DNA of 46,344 nucleotides from Clostridiales bacterium (GTDB lineage Bacteria; Bacillota; Clostridia; Oscillospirales; Oscillospiraceae). The position numbers and the translations under genes were made by a program. The stretch covers positions 1 through 46,344 of the forward strand of contig DYBL01000058.1 in assembly GCA_019418625.1 (NCBI GenBank). Direction: 5' to 3'. Positions 15,517 through 23,597 of the stretch are shown in pieces (the stretch's first letter is position 1; the number at the start of each line of letters is the position of its first letter). The notes below the pieces were generated by a model. It was not told the origin of the DNA. It did no database searches and worked only from the letters and a program-made list of their open reading frames with translations.

Positions 15517-16325
15517 CAAACCACCTCCCCGCCGCGGCGCTGAAGGCCCTCACCGATGAGCCCCACGCCGAACACCAGCAGCACGATGGTCACGCCCGTG
15601 CCCAGAACGTACCAGGGCGCGGCGGTGAGCATGCCCTGGGCCTCGGAGAGCATATAGCCAAGGGAGGCGTCCGGCGGTGTCACGCCCACGCCCAGATAGC
15701 TCATGGAGGCCTCCGCCAGCACGGCATTATTGAACCCAATGGTCATGGCCGGCAGCAAAACCGGCATGATATTAGGCAAAATGTGCACGATAATGATCCG
15801 GGCGCTGGATGCGCCCATGAGCCGGGCGCTCTTGACGTAGTTGGCGTCCCGCACGGCGGCCACCGCCGTACGGGTGACCCGGGCAAAGCTGGGGATGAAC
15901 ACCAGCCCCAGGGCCAGCACCACATTATATTTATTTCCCGGTCCCACCACAGAGATGATGACCAGGGCCAGCAGAATACTGGGGAACGCGGTGAGCGCGT
16001 CGCCCACGCGCATGAGCGCCTCATCCACCACGCCGCCGAAGTACCCGGTCACCGCGCCCACGGCCGTGCCGCACACGGCACCGATGGCCACAGTGGCCGC
16101 GGCGATGGCAAACGTGGTGCCCGCGCCCTGCATGACCCGGCTGAAGATGTCCCGGCCGAAGCTGTCCGTCCCCATCCAGTGGGCCAGGGACGGCCCACAG
16201 AGCTTGGGGCCCGCCTCCATGGCGTTGGGGTCGTAGGGCGTCCAGAAAAAGCTCACCAGGATCATGGCAGTGAGGATGCCGGTGAGGATCAGCCCCGCCA
16301 GCAAAAATCCATTCATTCGTTTCAT
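15516..16325 (-). CDS. Oligopeptide/nickel-type ABC transporter, permease 2 (OppC/DppC-like)
   Basis: 269 residues with an N-terminal membrane anchor and five further hydrophobic segments. The HWMGTDSFGRDIFSRVMQG segment is a hallmark of the DppC/OppC family, as is the EAA loop around SARLMGASSARIIIVHILPN. It forms the translocation pore with the DppB-like permease. The start at 16325 (MKRMNG) has GGAGGTGG upstream and overlaps the oppB stop as ATGA; the 26-residue upstream extension lacks family similarity. Confidence 0.93.
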   Translation of the reverse strand: MKRMNGFLLAGLILTGILTAMILVSFFWTPYDPNAMEAGPKLCGPSLAHWMGTDSFGRDIFSRVMQGAGTTFAIAAATVAIGAVCGTAVGAVTGYFGGVVDEALMRVGDALTAFPSILLALVIISVVGPGNKYNVVLALGLVFIPSFARVTRTAVAAVRDANYVKSARLMGASSARIIIVHILPNIMPVLLPAMTIGFNNAVLAEASMSYLGVGVTPPDASLGYMLSEAQGMLTAAPWYVLGTGVTIVLLVFGVGLIGEGLQRRGGEVV

Positions 16326-17272
16326 GCGCCACCTCCCAGCCGAAGCCGCGGATCGATGCGCTGGTTGATGAGGTCCGCGGCAGTGCCTGCCAGCACCACC
16401 CACAGCGCCAGGATCACCACGATGGCCTGTACCACCGGATAATCCCGGCTGCCGATGGAGGCTACCAGCAGCCGTCCAAGCCCCGGAATGGCAAACACCT
16501 GCTCAACGATGATGCTGCCCGCCACGATCTCCGCCATGGTCTGGGCCAGGAAGGTCACCACCGGCACCAGGGAATTTTTCAGCACATGGCCGTACAGCAC
16601 GCCCCGGCGGTCATTGCCCCGGGAGATGGCCGTGCGCACATAGGCCCGGCCCATTTCCTGCCGGATGGTACTGCGCAGCATCCGCACCGTCATGGCCACC
16701 CGGGGGATGGCGATGGCCACTGCCGGGAACAGCAGATACTCCAGCGCCCCGCCGAAGTTGGCCGTCATGGACGGGAAGCTGCCGTGGACGAACACATGGA
16801 GGATGGTGCTGAAGATCCAGGTCAGGAGGATGCCCGTAAAGAAGGGCGGAACCGCCATGCAAAGCTGGTTGAATGCGGTGGCGGCAGCGTCCAGCTTGCC
16901 GCCCTCCCGTCCGGCGGCGCGCACCCCCAGGGGGATGGACACCGCCACGATCAAAAGAAAGCTCAGCGCGCTCAGGCACAGCGTCACGCCCACCTTGGGG
17001 GCGATCAGCTCCCACACCGGCTGGCGGTAGCTGTACGACGTGCCCAGATCACCGGTGAAAAAGCCGGCGAGCCACTCGCCGTAGCGGATGAGCAGGGGAC
17101 GGTTGAGCCCCAGCTCCTCCCGCAGCGCCTCCACCTTCTCCGCCGTGGCCTGGGTGCCCAGCATGGCGGTGGCCGGGTCGCCGGAGATCACATCAAAGGC
17201 CGCAAACGCAAGAAAGGAGACGATGACCATGGTCAGCAGCAGCATGGCAATGCGTTTCGCCGCGTATTTCAT
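16322..17272 (-). CDS. Oligopeptide/nickel-type ABC transporter, permease 1 (OppB/DppB-like)
   Basis: 316 residues, typical DppB-like permease: N-terminal helix with the LREELGLNRPLLIRYGEWL region and GDLGTSYSYRQPV, then five membrane helices with the EAA-type loop RTAISRGNDRRGVLYGHVLKN. A GGGAGG ribosome site precedes the ATG. It is separated from oppA by 51 bp that contain a hairpin without a U-tract, which may allow lower expression of the permease than of the binding protein. Confidence 0.93.
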   Translation of the reverse strand: MKYAAKRIAMLLLTMVIVSFLAFAAFDVISGDPATAMLGTQATAEKVEALREELGLNRPLLIRYGEWLAGFFTGDLGTSYSYRQPVWELIAPKVGVTLCLSALSFLLIVAVSIPLGVRAAGREGGKLDAAATAFNQLCMAVPPFFTGILLTWIFSTILHVFVHGSFPSMTANFGGALEYLLFPAVAIAIPRVAMTVRMLRSTIRQEMGRAYVRTAISRGNDRRGVLYGHVLKNSLVPVVTFLAQTMAEIVAGSIIVEQVFAIPGLGRLLVASIGSRDYPVVQAIVVILALWVVLAGTAADLINQRIDPRLRLGGGA

Positions 17273-17294
17273 GGTCTTCGCCTCCCTTCCCCGT

Positions 17295-17317
17295 CAGCGG
17301 CAAATCCCTTGCCGCTG
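17295..17317 (-). other. Intercistronic hairpin between oppA and oppB
   Basis: CAGCGGCAA (17295-17303) pairs perfectly with TTGCCGCTG (17309-17317); no U-tract on either side. Such hairpins often protect the 3' end of the binding-protein message. Confidence 0.6.
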
Positions 17318-17323
17318 CGCATA

Positions 17324-18850
17324 TCAGGCAGTATAGTGGATGCCGGCCAGATCCAGCACATAGATGGGATAGAAGGTCACGCCCTCCAGGCCCTTACGCA
17401 CCGCCACCAGGTCCGCCAGGTCCTGGATGTAGACATTGGCGGCGTTGGCCGTCAGGTTGTGCTCCATCTGCTTGTAGAGCTCCGTCTGAGCCGCGTCGTC
17501 ATAGGTGGCGACGGCCTGGGCAAACAGCTGGTCGTACTCCGCGTTGTTATAGTTGATGAAGTTGTCGTCCGCCGTGGAGGTAAACCGCTCCAGCAGGGCA
17601 CGGGCGGTCATGTTGGACGCGTCCACGCCCACCACGGTGGACTGGAACTGACGGCCGGTGTAGGTCTCGTCCACCCAGCTCTCCCACTCCACCGGCAGGA
17701 TGGTGGCGTTGATGCCCACAGCCTTGAGCTGCTCCACCAGCACGGTGGCCGTATCCACATGGGGCTGGTAGTTGCTGGGCACGGTGATGGTCATATCAAA
17801 GCCGTCGGGGTAGCCGGCCTCTGCCAGCAGGGCCTTGGCCTTTTCGGGATCGTAGGTGTAGTAATCGGTCAGGCTCTCGTCAAAGTACTTGCCGAAAGCG
17901 GGGTACATGCTGGAGCCGATGGGGCTGCCGTAGCCGTCGAAGGCAAGGTCGATGATCTGCTGCTTGTCCACGGCGTAGCTGAGGGCCTGCCGCACCCGCA
18001 CATCGTCAAAGGGCTTTTCAGCGTTGTTGAGGTACAGCGCCTGCACCAGGTTCATGGTGCCCTCGGCCACCGTAAAGTCCTCGCCCAGCTGGGCCATCTG
18101 GGTGCTGGTCAGATGGGCACACAGGTCGATGGCGCCGCTCTGCAGGCTCATGAGCAGACTGTCGGCGTTCTCGATGATCTTGAAGGTCACCTTGTCCAAC
18201 GATGCGGGGGTGCCCCAGTAGCCATCGAACTTTTCCAGTACGATGGAGTCCTGGGCCGTCCGGGAGACGAACTTGAACGGGCCGGTGCCGATGGGCGCGG
18301 TGTCCTGCTGGTCATAGTCGGCCGGCAGGATGGCCGTGGTCATGTAGGAAATGAACTCATTGCTGGGCTCAGAAAGGGTGATGGTCACCGTCCGCTCATC
18401 CACAGCCTGAATGTCCGTAATAGCAGAAAACGCCTCCACCGGGACGATGCCAGTCTCGGTAGCGGCGGTGCAGCGCTGGATGGAATAAACCACATCCTCC
18501 GCCGTCACCGGTTCGCCATTGTGGAACTGCACCCCCTCCCGCAGGGTAAAGGTGTAGGTCTTATGGTCGTCGGATACCGTGTAGCTCTCAGCAACGGCAG
18601 GGATCAGATCTCCGTCCGGGGCGGGCTTCATGAGCCCCTCGAACACGTTAAACATCACTTCTCTGGTTCCTGCCTTCACGGTTTTGTGAGGGTCAAGACT
18701 GTCGTCAAGGTCCTGTGCGATGCCAACGGCAATGGCGTTGGCGGCAGCGCGCGCCTCCGGGGTCTCATCCGTGCTGCTGTCTCCGCATCCGCTGAGTACG
18801 GCGCACGCAAGGCACACCAGGGCGATCAGTGCCAGTGCTCTCTTTTTCAT
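17324..18850 (-). CDS. ABC transporter substrate-binding lipoprotein, SBP_bac_5 (oligopeptide/nickel family)
   Basis: 508 residues. Lipoprotein signal peptide with lipobox LSGC (Cys22), so the protein is anchored on the outer face of the membrane. The mature part shows the SBP_bac_5 pattern: SLDPHKTV, FNVFEGL, YTFTLREGVQFHNGEPVTAEDVVYS (read in two parts), GTGPFKF and YDPEKAKALLAEAGYPDGF. Ligand is most often a peptide, but nickel and others occur in this family. AAGGAG lies about ten bases before the ATG. Upstream are a 17-codon ORF and a hairpin at the predicted transcript 5' end, suggesting leader control. Confidence 0.93.
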   Translation of the reverse strand: MKKRALALIALVCLACAVLSGCGDSSTDETPEARAAANAIAVGIAQDLDDSLDPHKTVKAGTREVMFNVFEGLMKPAPDGDLIPAVAESYTVSDDHKTYTFTLREGVQFHNGEPVTAEDVVYSIQRCTAATETGIVPVEAFSAITDIQAVDERTVTITLSEPSNEFISYMTTAILPADYDQQDTAPIGTGPFKFVSRTAQDSIVLEKFDGYWGTPASLDKVTFKIIENADSLLMSLQSGAIDLCAHLTSTQMAQLGEDFTVAEGTMNLVQALYLNNAEKPFDDVRVRQALSYAVDKQQIIDLAFDGYGSPIGSSMYPAFGKYFDESLTDYYTYDPEKAKALLAEAGYPDGFDMTITVPSNYQPHVDTATVLVEQLKAVGINATILPVEWESWVDETYTGRQFQSTVVGVDASNMTARALLERFTSTADDNFINYNNAEYDQLFAQAVATYDDAAQTELYKQMEHNLTANAANVYIQDLADLVAVRKGLEGVTFYPIYVLDLAGIHYTA

Positions 18851-18869
18851 TTGTCTTCTCTCCTTACAA

Positions 18870-18923
18870 TCACTGCCGCTGTGGGTCAGTGTTGGGCGGA
18901 AGCTGTCCGCCCGGCAGAATCAT
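18870..18923 (-). CDS. Candidate 17-residue leader peptide upstream of oppA
   Basis: ATG at 18923 has AAGGAGG at ideal spacing. The ORF reads MILPGGQLPPNTDPQRQ and stops at 18870, just before the oppA ribosome site (18868-18862). Four of 17 residues are proline, including a PP pair. No homologue is known to me; it could be a regulatory upstream ORF or a chance frame. Confidence 0.35.
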   Translation of the reverse strand: MILPGGQLPPNTDPQRQ

Positions 18924-18934
18924 GGTCCTCCTTG

Positions 18935-18987
18935 AAAAAGGGCCTTGCGGGAACGTCGTTATTTTTATAACAATGGTCCCGCAAGGC
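18935..18987 (-). terminator. Long hairpin with U-tract between the AI-2E permease gene and oppA
   Basis: 11-bp perfect arms (18942-18952 and 18977-18987) enclose an inner GTTAT-TTTT-ATAAC stem; on the minus strand T5 follows (18939-18935). It would terminate the AI-2E gene, but it also lies at the predicted start of the opp transcript. Confidence 0.75.
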
Positions 18988-18990
18988 TGT

Positions 18991-19019
18991 ATTGTACACG
19001 AACGGCTCTTCGATTGCAA
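18991..19019 (-). promoter_or_regulatory. Predicted promoter of the opp operon
   Basis: On the minus strand, TTGCAA (19019-19014), 17 bp, TACAAT (18996-18991). Transcription would start near 18984, inside the first arm of the long hairpin. Confidence 0.6.
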
Positions 19020-19034
19020 GAGCTTTCTGAAATT

Positions 19035-20273
19035 TTACACGCCGCCCTCCGGTCCTCGGCTTTCCTGGGTTTCCACGGTTTTGGAGGCGCCGTAGGCCTC
19101 AGTGGACAACGGCAGGCACTTTTTCCGCAGGCGGCTTTCGATGAAGAAGGACGCGGCGCTGTAAAGGCAGGCGCACACCGGCACGCCGAAGAACATGCCG
19201 GGAATGCCGAAAAAGCTGCCGCCCACCAAAATGGCGATGATGACCCACAGGCTGGAAAGACCCGTCTTGTCGCCCAGGATCTTGGGGCCGATGACGTTGC
19301 CGTCCAGCTGCTGCAGGGCAAGCACGAACAGCACGAAGTAAAGGCCCTTGAGGGGGTCTGCCAGGATAATGAGGAACGTGCTGGGGATGGCGCCCAGGAA
19401 CGGGCCGAAGAAAGGGATCACGTTGGTGACACCCACGATGACGGACACCAGAGGCGTATAGGGGAACTTCAGAATGGAACATCCCACAAAGCAGATAATA
19501 CCGATGATGAGGGAGTCCAGCAGCTTGCCCCGGACGAAGCCGGAGAAGATCTCGTCCACCTTCCGGGTGCCCAGCAGCACCCAGCGCACGTTCTCCCGGG
19601 AAAACAGGCCGTGGACGATCTTGCGGGCCTGGGCGGCGCACAGCTCCTTGGTAGCCAGCAGATACACCGAGACGATGATGCCCACCAGCAGGTTTTTCAA
19701 AAACACCAGCGTGCTCACCACGCCGCCGGAGAGGACGGTCATCAGCGTGGATGCCTGGGGCAGTACCTCCTTGGTCAGCCAGGTCTGGATATCTTTATAA
19801 TAGGTATCCATCTGGACCATGGCCCAGGATTCCACCTCCGGATTGGTCTCCAGCAGATGCTCCACCCAGCCGGTGATGATGAGGTAGTAATTCTCCACAT
19901 TGCTCACCAGCTGCAAAACGCTTTTGTAAAGCTCCGGCAGCAGCACGGAGGCCAGCAGATAGCCCAGCACGCAGATGACCAGCCACGTCAAAAGCAGGCT
20001 GGCCGCCCGTGGAAGCTTTGCCGCCATAAGCCCATTTTTGTGGGCCTTGGCCACAGCGGAGGCAAACAGGTTCCGCTCGAAGAAATTCACCACCGGCGCC
20101 AGCAGATACGCGATCAAGGCACCGTAGAGGATGGGCTCCACCGCCGTGAGCAGCTGGCCGCCGACTGCCAGCAGCGCCCGTCCGCCGAACAGGGTATCAT
20201 ACAGGAGCAAAATCAAGCTGACGGTGCAAAAAACCGCCAGTCCCAATTGAATATACGGCTTTCTCTGTTTCAT
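19035..20273 (-). CDS. AI-2E family transporter (PerM/YtvI-like)
   Basis: 412 residues with about eight membrane segments. The C-terminal core NVIPFFGPFLGAIPS and LQQLDGNVIGPKILG is diagnostic for the family, which was named after autoinducer-2 export; other members act as Na+/H+ or sporulation-related permeases, so the substrate is unknown. ATG at 20273 is preferred because GGAAGG lies nine bases upstream; an ATG at 20282 touches that site. It is divergent from the lipid kinase and shares a -35 element with it. Confidence 0.9.
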   Translation of the reverse strand: MKQRKPYIQLGLAVFCTVSLILLLYDTLFGGRALLAVGGQLLTAVEPILYGALIAYLLAPVVNFFERNLFASAVAKAHKNGLMAAKLPRAASLLLTWLVICVLGYLLASVLLPELYKSVLQLVSNVENYYLIITGWVEHLLETNPEVESWAMVQMDTYYKDIQTWLTKEVLPQASTLMTVLSGGVVSTLVFLKNLLVGIIVSVYLLATKELCAAQARKIVHGLFSRENVRWVLLGTRKVDEIFSGFVRGKLLDSLIIGIICFVGCSILKFPYTPLVSVIVGVTNVIPFFGPFLGAIPSTFLIILADPLKGLYFVLFVLALQQLDGNVIGPKILGDKTGLSSLWVIIAILVGGSFFGIPGMFFGVPVCACLYSAASFFIESRLRKKCLPLSTEAYGASKTVETQESRGPEGGV

Positions 20274-20297
20274 CGCCACCATCCTTCCAATGTTTTT

Positions 20298-20349
20298 ATT
20301 CTACACGGCGCCCCCGGCAATTGCAATCCTGATTTTCCCGTGCTATACT
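20298..20349. promoter_or_regulatory. Divergent promoters sharing one palindromic -35 element
   Basis: TTGCAA at 20321-20326 reads the same on both strands. Plus strand: 17-bp spacer to TATACT (20344-20349, with TG extension) for the kinase. Minus strand: 17-bp spacer to TAGAAT (20303-20298) for the AI-2E permease. Confidence 0.65.
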
Positions 20350-20390
20350 GTCCTCTACACAAATTTGACACCTGGCGCAGGAGGCATTTT

Positions 20391-21278
20391 ATGACCCAGA
20401 AAAAGCTTCTTTTCATTGTAAACCCGCGGGCCGGGCGCAGCAAATCCCGCAGTCCGCTGTTTGACGTGATCGCGCTTTGCTCCGAGGCAGGCTATCTGAT
20501 CTCCGTCCACAAAACCACCGCCCCCGGAGACGCGGCCCAGACCGCCCAGCGGGAGGGCGGCAATTACGATCTGGTGGTGGCCGTAGGCGGTGACGGCACC
20601 CTCAACGAGGTCATCACCGGCCTGATGCATCTGGAGCAGCGGCCCTTGCTGGGCTACCTGCCCCAGGGCAGCACCAACGACTTCGCCGCCAGCCTCCACA
20701 TCTCCGACCACCCGGTCACCGCCGCCATGTCCATGCTGCGAAACGCGCCCCGTGCCCTGGATATCGGCCGATGGAACGAGCGCAGCTTCGTGTATGTAGC
20801 CTCCTTCGGCGCGTTCACCCGTACCTCCTATGCCGCCTCCCAGGCCGCCAAAAACGCCCTGGGACACTTCGCCTATATCCTGGAGGGCGTCAAGGACCTC
20901 AACACCCTGCGTCCCTATCACATCCGCCTGACGGCGGACGGCGAGGTGCTGGACGGGGAGTATCTGTTCGGCGCCGTGTGCAACTCCACCTCCATCGGCG
21001 GGCTCATGAAGCTCAGCCCCGAGCGGGTGGTGCTGGACGACGGCAAGTTTGAAATGCTGCTGATCCCCAATCCTAAAAACCCCCTGGAGCTGCAGAACCT
21101 GCTGCTGGCGCTGGTGAACCAGCAGTACGACATCCCCGAGCTGATCTTCCGCCATGTCTCCTCTTTGCACCTGGAGACGGAGGAGGAGCTGCCCTGGTCC
21201 CTGGATGGTGAGTATGCCCCCAGCGTGCCGGTGGTAAACATCGAAAACCGCTGCCGTGCCCTTTCCATGCTGCTATGA
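20391..21278 (+). CDS. Diacylglycerol/lipid kinase family protein (DagK/YegS-like)
   Basis: 295 residues, standard for the family. The ATP-binding catalytic domain shows NPRAGRSKS near the N-terminus, AVGGDGTLNEV with GGDGT at 66-70 and LPQGSTNDFAASL; the C-terminal beta-rich domain follows. It phosphorylates a membrane lipid such as diacylglycerol on the cytosolic face, recycling it to phosphatidic acid. AGGAGG is six bases before the ATG. The stop overlaps the Nudix start as ATGA. Confidence 0.93.
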   Translation: MTQKKLLFIVNPRAGRSKSRSPLFDVIALCSEAGYLISVHKTTAPGDAAQTAQREGGNYDLVVAVGGDGTLNEVITGLMHLEQRPLLGYLPQGSTNDFAASLHISDHPVTAAMSMLRNAPRALDIGRWNERSFVYVASFGAFTRTSYAASQAAKNALGHFAYILEGVKDLNTLRPYHIRLTADGEVLDGEYLFGAVCNSTSIGGLMKLSPERVVLDDGKFEMLLIPNPKNPLELQNLLLALVNQQYDIPELIFRHVSSLHLETEEELPWSLDGEYAPSVPVVNIENRCRALSMLL

Positions 21279-21919
21279 GAGAAGAACTGAACATCCTGCG
21301 CCGCCGCTTCGGCGGCCATACTCCCTCTTTACTGGGAGAGCAGCGCCGCTACGCCGTGCTGTGCCCCCTGGTGGAGCAGGAGGACGGACTGCATTTTCTC
21401 TATGAAGTGCGCTCCCGTACCCTCAGCCAGGGCGGCGAGGTGTGCTTCCCCGGCGGGCGCATGGAGATAGGAGAGTCCCCGGAGGAATGCGCCCTGCGGG
21501 AGACGGAGGAAGAGCTGGCCATCCCGGCCCGGGAGATCACCCTGCTGGGCACGCCGGACTTTATCTGCAACCAGGCGGGCTTTTTACTGCGGCCGGTGCT
21601 GGGCTTGGTCTCCCCCCGGGGCTTTGGGGCCATGCGGCCCTCCCCCGCGGAGGTGGAGACCGTATTCACCGCGCCGCTGTCCTTTTTCCACGACACGCCC
21701 CCGCAGCCGTGGCACTACGACCTGCTGCCCCGGGTGTCGGAGGACTTCCCCTACGAAGCCGTGGGCATCCCCCGGGACTATGCCTGGGCACGGGGCCGGG
21801 TGGATATCCCCATCTGGTACTGGCAGGGCCACGCGGTCTGGGGCATGACCGCCCGTCTCACCGCCCATGTGGTCCGGGCCTTATACGATGGCAAAGCAGA
21901 TGAAAAAGAGGAGCCGTAA
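21275..21919 (+). CDS. Nudix hydrolase, CoA-pyrophosphatase type (NudL/YeaB-like)
   Basis: 214 residues. The Nudix box is at 61-83 (GRMEIGE...RETEEEL) with the glycine after EE replaced by alanine. Preceding LSQGGEVCFPGG matches the UPF0035 signature of CoA pyrophosphatases, which cleave CoA and acyl-CoA to 3',5'-ADP and phosphopantetheine. It is translationally coupled to the lipid kinase (ATGA). The stop codon lies within the loop-proximal part of the terminator stem. Confidence 0.88.
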   Translation: MREELNILRRRFGGHTPSLLGEQRRYAVLCPLVEQEDGLHFLYEVRSRTLSQGGEVCFPGGRMEIGESPEECALRETEEELAIPAREITLLGTPDFICNQAGFLLRPVLGLVSPRGFGAMRPSPAEVETVFTAPLSFFHDTPPQPWHYDLLPRVSEDFPYEAVGIPRDYAWARGRVDIPIWYWQGHAVWGMTARLTAHVVRALYDGKADEKEEP

Positions 21920-21938
21920 CCACGGCTCCTCTTTATAT
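21905..21938. terminator. Terminator after the Nudix gene
   Basis: 13-bp stem AAAGAGGAGCCGT with its complement around an AACC loop; the T-rich tail is TTTATATTA, weak on the other side. Confidence 0.8.
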
Positions 21939-21959
21939 TATATGTGTTCAGCCGGATAC

Positions 21960-23021
21960 TCAAACCTCTGCCGGCGGAAGCGCCAGATAGGCCGGGTCAA
22001 AGCTGATGCCCTTTTCCAGGACGTCCGCCTGCTTGCCGGGCCGGAAGCCGTACCGGCTCCAAAAGGCCGCCGAATCCCCCGGGCGCACCAGCACCGTCTC
22101 ACCCCCGGTCTCCCGGGTCAGGCGCACCGCCTGTCCGATCAGCTGCACGCCGAAGCCTCTGCCCCGATACTCCGGCTGGATGTACGCCAGGGCGATCTGG
22201 CCCTGTGCGGTGCCCATCTGCAAAAGGCCCACCGGCTCCTCGCCCAGGTATCCCACCAGGGTCTGTCCATCCGGCCGCACCGCCACGCCGGTCTCCCGGG
22301 CGCACCGGTCCAAAAGCGCCGCCTGCTCCGCCGGACACAGCGGCAAAAAGCGCAGCCCCGGTTCCAGGCCGTTGGCCCGCTTGCCCTTCGTCTCCCCCGC
22401 CAGGTATTCGGGGGTACGCAGGTGGCTGTTGTCGTCCCGGAACACCACCTCCAGCTTCCCGTCCCGCACTTCCAGCTTGGATACCGCCGTGTTGTCCCCC
22501 ACCGGCGTGGCGGCCAGCTGCTCCAGCGTATAGCCCTGCAGGGACGCCAGCAGCAGCCGGATGGCATAGCCGTGGGAAAAGACCGCCACGGTCCTGCCCT
22601 CGTTTTTCCGGGCAATGTCCTCCACAGCCGCCCGTACCCGGCGCAGCACCGCGGCGGGCGCTTCGCCGCCGGCCACCTGCCAGCGCTCGGGATGCAGGCT
22701 GAAATTGGCCATCTGCTCCGGGTCAGCCCGGGCGATGTCGCCCCAGGTGCGCTGTTCCCAGACGCCCACGCAGATCTCCCGCAGATCAGTGCGCCGGTGC
22801 AGCTCCAGTCCCTTGGGCTTGTAAATGGCGGCCGCGGTGGCGCAGGTGCGGTAGAGGTCGCTGGAATACACCGCGTCCACATGGATGTCCGCAAAACGCC
22901 GCTCCAGCGCCGCCACCTGCCGCGCGCCCCGGTCGGTGAGCAGGCTGTTGTACTGGCCCTGTGCAATGCGGTACAGGTTCCCCTCCGCCTCCGCGTGGCG
23001 GATCAGATAAATGGTGGTCAT
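21960..23021 (-). CDS. Histidine phosphatase - GNAT acetyltransferase fusion protein
   Basis: 353 residues. N-terminal histidine phosphatase domain (about 1-195): YLIRHAEAEGN with the catalytic RH, AVYSSDLYRTCATA and SHGYAIRLLL with the second catalytic His. The C-terminal part (about 240-350) has a GNAT fold with the acetyl-CoA loop YIQPEYRGRGFGVQLI and YGFRPGKQADVLEKG. Substrates of both parts are unknown; metabolite phosphatases of the PGM-like class are common. ATG at 23021 has AGGAGG upstream; an upstream in-frame ATG adds 22 residues outside the phosphatase fold. It is convergent with the Nudix gene. Confidence 0.88.
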   Translation of the reverse strand: MTTIYLIRHAEAEGNLYRIAQGQYNSLLTDRGARQVAALERRFADIHVDAVYSSDLYRTCATAAAIYKPKGLELHRRTDLREICVGVWEQRTWGDIARADPEQMANFSLHPERWQVAGGEAPAAVLRRVRAAVEDIARKNEGRTVAVFSHGYAIRLLLASLQGYTLEQLAATPVGDNTAVSKLEVRDGKLEVVFRDDNSHLRTPEYLAGETKGKRANGLEPGLRFLPLCPAEQAALLDRCARETGVAVRPDGQTLVGYLGEEPVGLLQMGTAQGQIALAYIQPEYRGRGFGVQLIGQAVRLTRETGGETVLVRPGDSAAFWSRYGFRPGKQADVLEKGISFDPAYLALPPAEV

Positions 23022-23154
23022 AGGTTCCTCCTGGCTGTGCAATTTCTCTTCTTTTGGCATTATAGCGCCGCCGCCGCATTTTGGCAAATCCGGCGGCGGA
23101 TTTTTTTGCGCCGGCGGGACATACTACCCTCAAGCCGCAAAGGAGTGATTGAAG

Positions 23155-23334
23155 ATGCATTCGAATACCGGATTTTGGGTCGGTATGGGCGCGGGCATGG
23201 CCGCCGGCGCCGTGCTGGGAATGATGACTGCCAGCAACCGCCATTCCATGAAGTCACAGGTAGGCAAGAGCCTGCACAAGCTGGGTGTCGCCATGGATGA
23301 GGCTGTGGACAGCATCGTCTCCGAGCTGCACTGA
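23155..23334 (+). CDS. Small glycine-rich membrane protein (hypothetical, 59 aa)
   Basis: 59 residues: one N-terminal hydrophobic, Gly/Ala/Met-rich helix with small-residue repeats (GFWVGMGAGMAAGAVLGMM, residues 6-24), then a positively charged and amphipathic cytosolic part ending VDSIVSELH. It resembles YtxH-like single-pass proteins, but the family cannot be named securely. The ATG at 23155 has AAGGAG nine bases upstream; TTG at 23149 is too close. It is followed by its own terminator, which supports real expression. Confidence 0.7.
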   Translation: MHSNTGFWVGMGAGMAAGAVLGMMTASNRHSMKSQVGKSLHKLGVAMDEAVDSIVSELH

Positions 23335-23340
23335 GGATGG

Positions 23341-23376
23341 GGCCGGGAGCGTAAGTTCCCGGCCTCATCATTTTTT
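23341..23376 (+). terminator. Terminator after the 59-aa gene
   Basis: GGCCGGGA (23341-23348) pairs with TCCCGGCC (23357-23364); a T6 tract follows at 23371-23376. Confidence 0.7.
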
Positions 23377-23397
23377 GAAAAAACATGAAAAAAGGGG

Positions 23398-23425
23398 TTG
23401 ACTTTCCGCTTTCTTTTGCTATAAT
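23398..23425 (+). promoter_or_regulatory. tRNA-Ser promoter
   Basis: TTGACT (23398-23403), 16 bp, TATAAT (23420-23425). Confidence 0.8.
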
Positions 23426-23467
23426 AATAACGCTGTCTCTTCCAGGCAGCGGACAAGTGCATCACTT

Positions 23468-23559
23468 GGAGAAGTCGCCTAGTTGGTCGAGGGCGCATGA
23501 TTGGAAATCATGTAGGCCCCTAAAGGGTCTCGAGGGTTCGAATCCCTCCTTCTCCGCCA
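23468..23559 (+). tRNA. tRNA-Ser (anticodon GGA)
   Basis: Acceptor GGAGAAG (23468-23474) pairs with CTTCTCC (23549-23555); discriminator G and encoded CCA at 23557-23559. The anticodon loop TTGGAAA has GGA at 23503-23505. A long variable arm (class II) and a GGTTCGAATCC T-arm complete the fold. It reads UCC/UCU serine codons. Confidence 0.97.
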
Positions 23560-23561
23560 GA

Positions 23562-23597
23562 AAAAACCCTAGAATCACCCGATTCTAGGGTTTTTCT
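23562..23597 (+). terminator. Terminator of tRNA-Ser
   Basis: Perfect 15-bp stem (23562-23576 with 23581-23595), loop ACCC, ending in T5. Confidence 0.92.

Noticed and set aside
16586..18970. About 790-codon open frame on the plus strand
   Set aside because: It lies opposite oppB and oppA, which have clear signal peptide, motifs and ribosome sites.
18945..20390. Very long open frame running into the lipid kinase gene from upstream
   Set aside because: It is antisense to the AI-2E permease, has no ribosome site and no family motifs; the kinase starts at the ATG at 20391.
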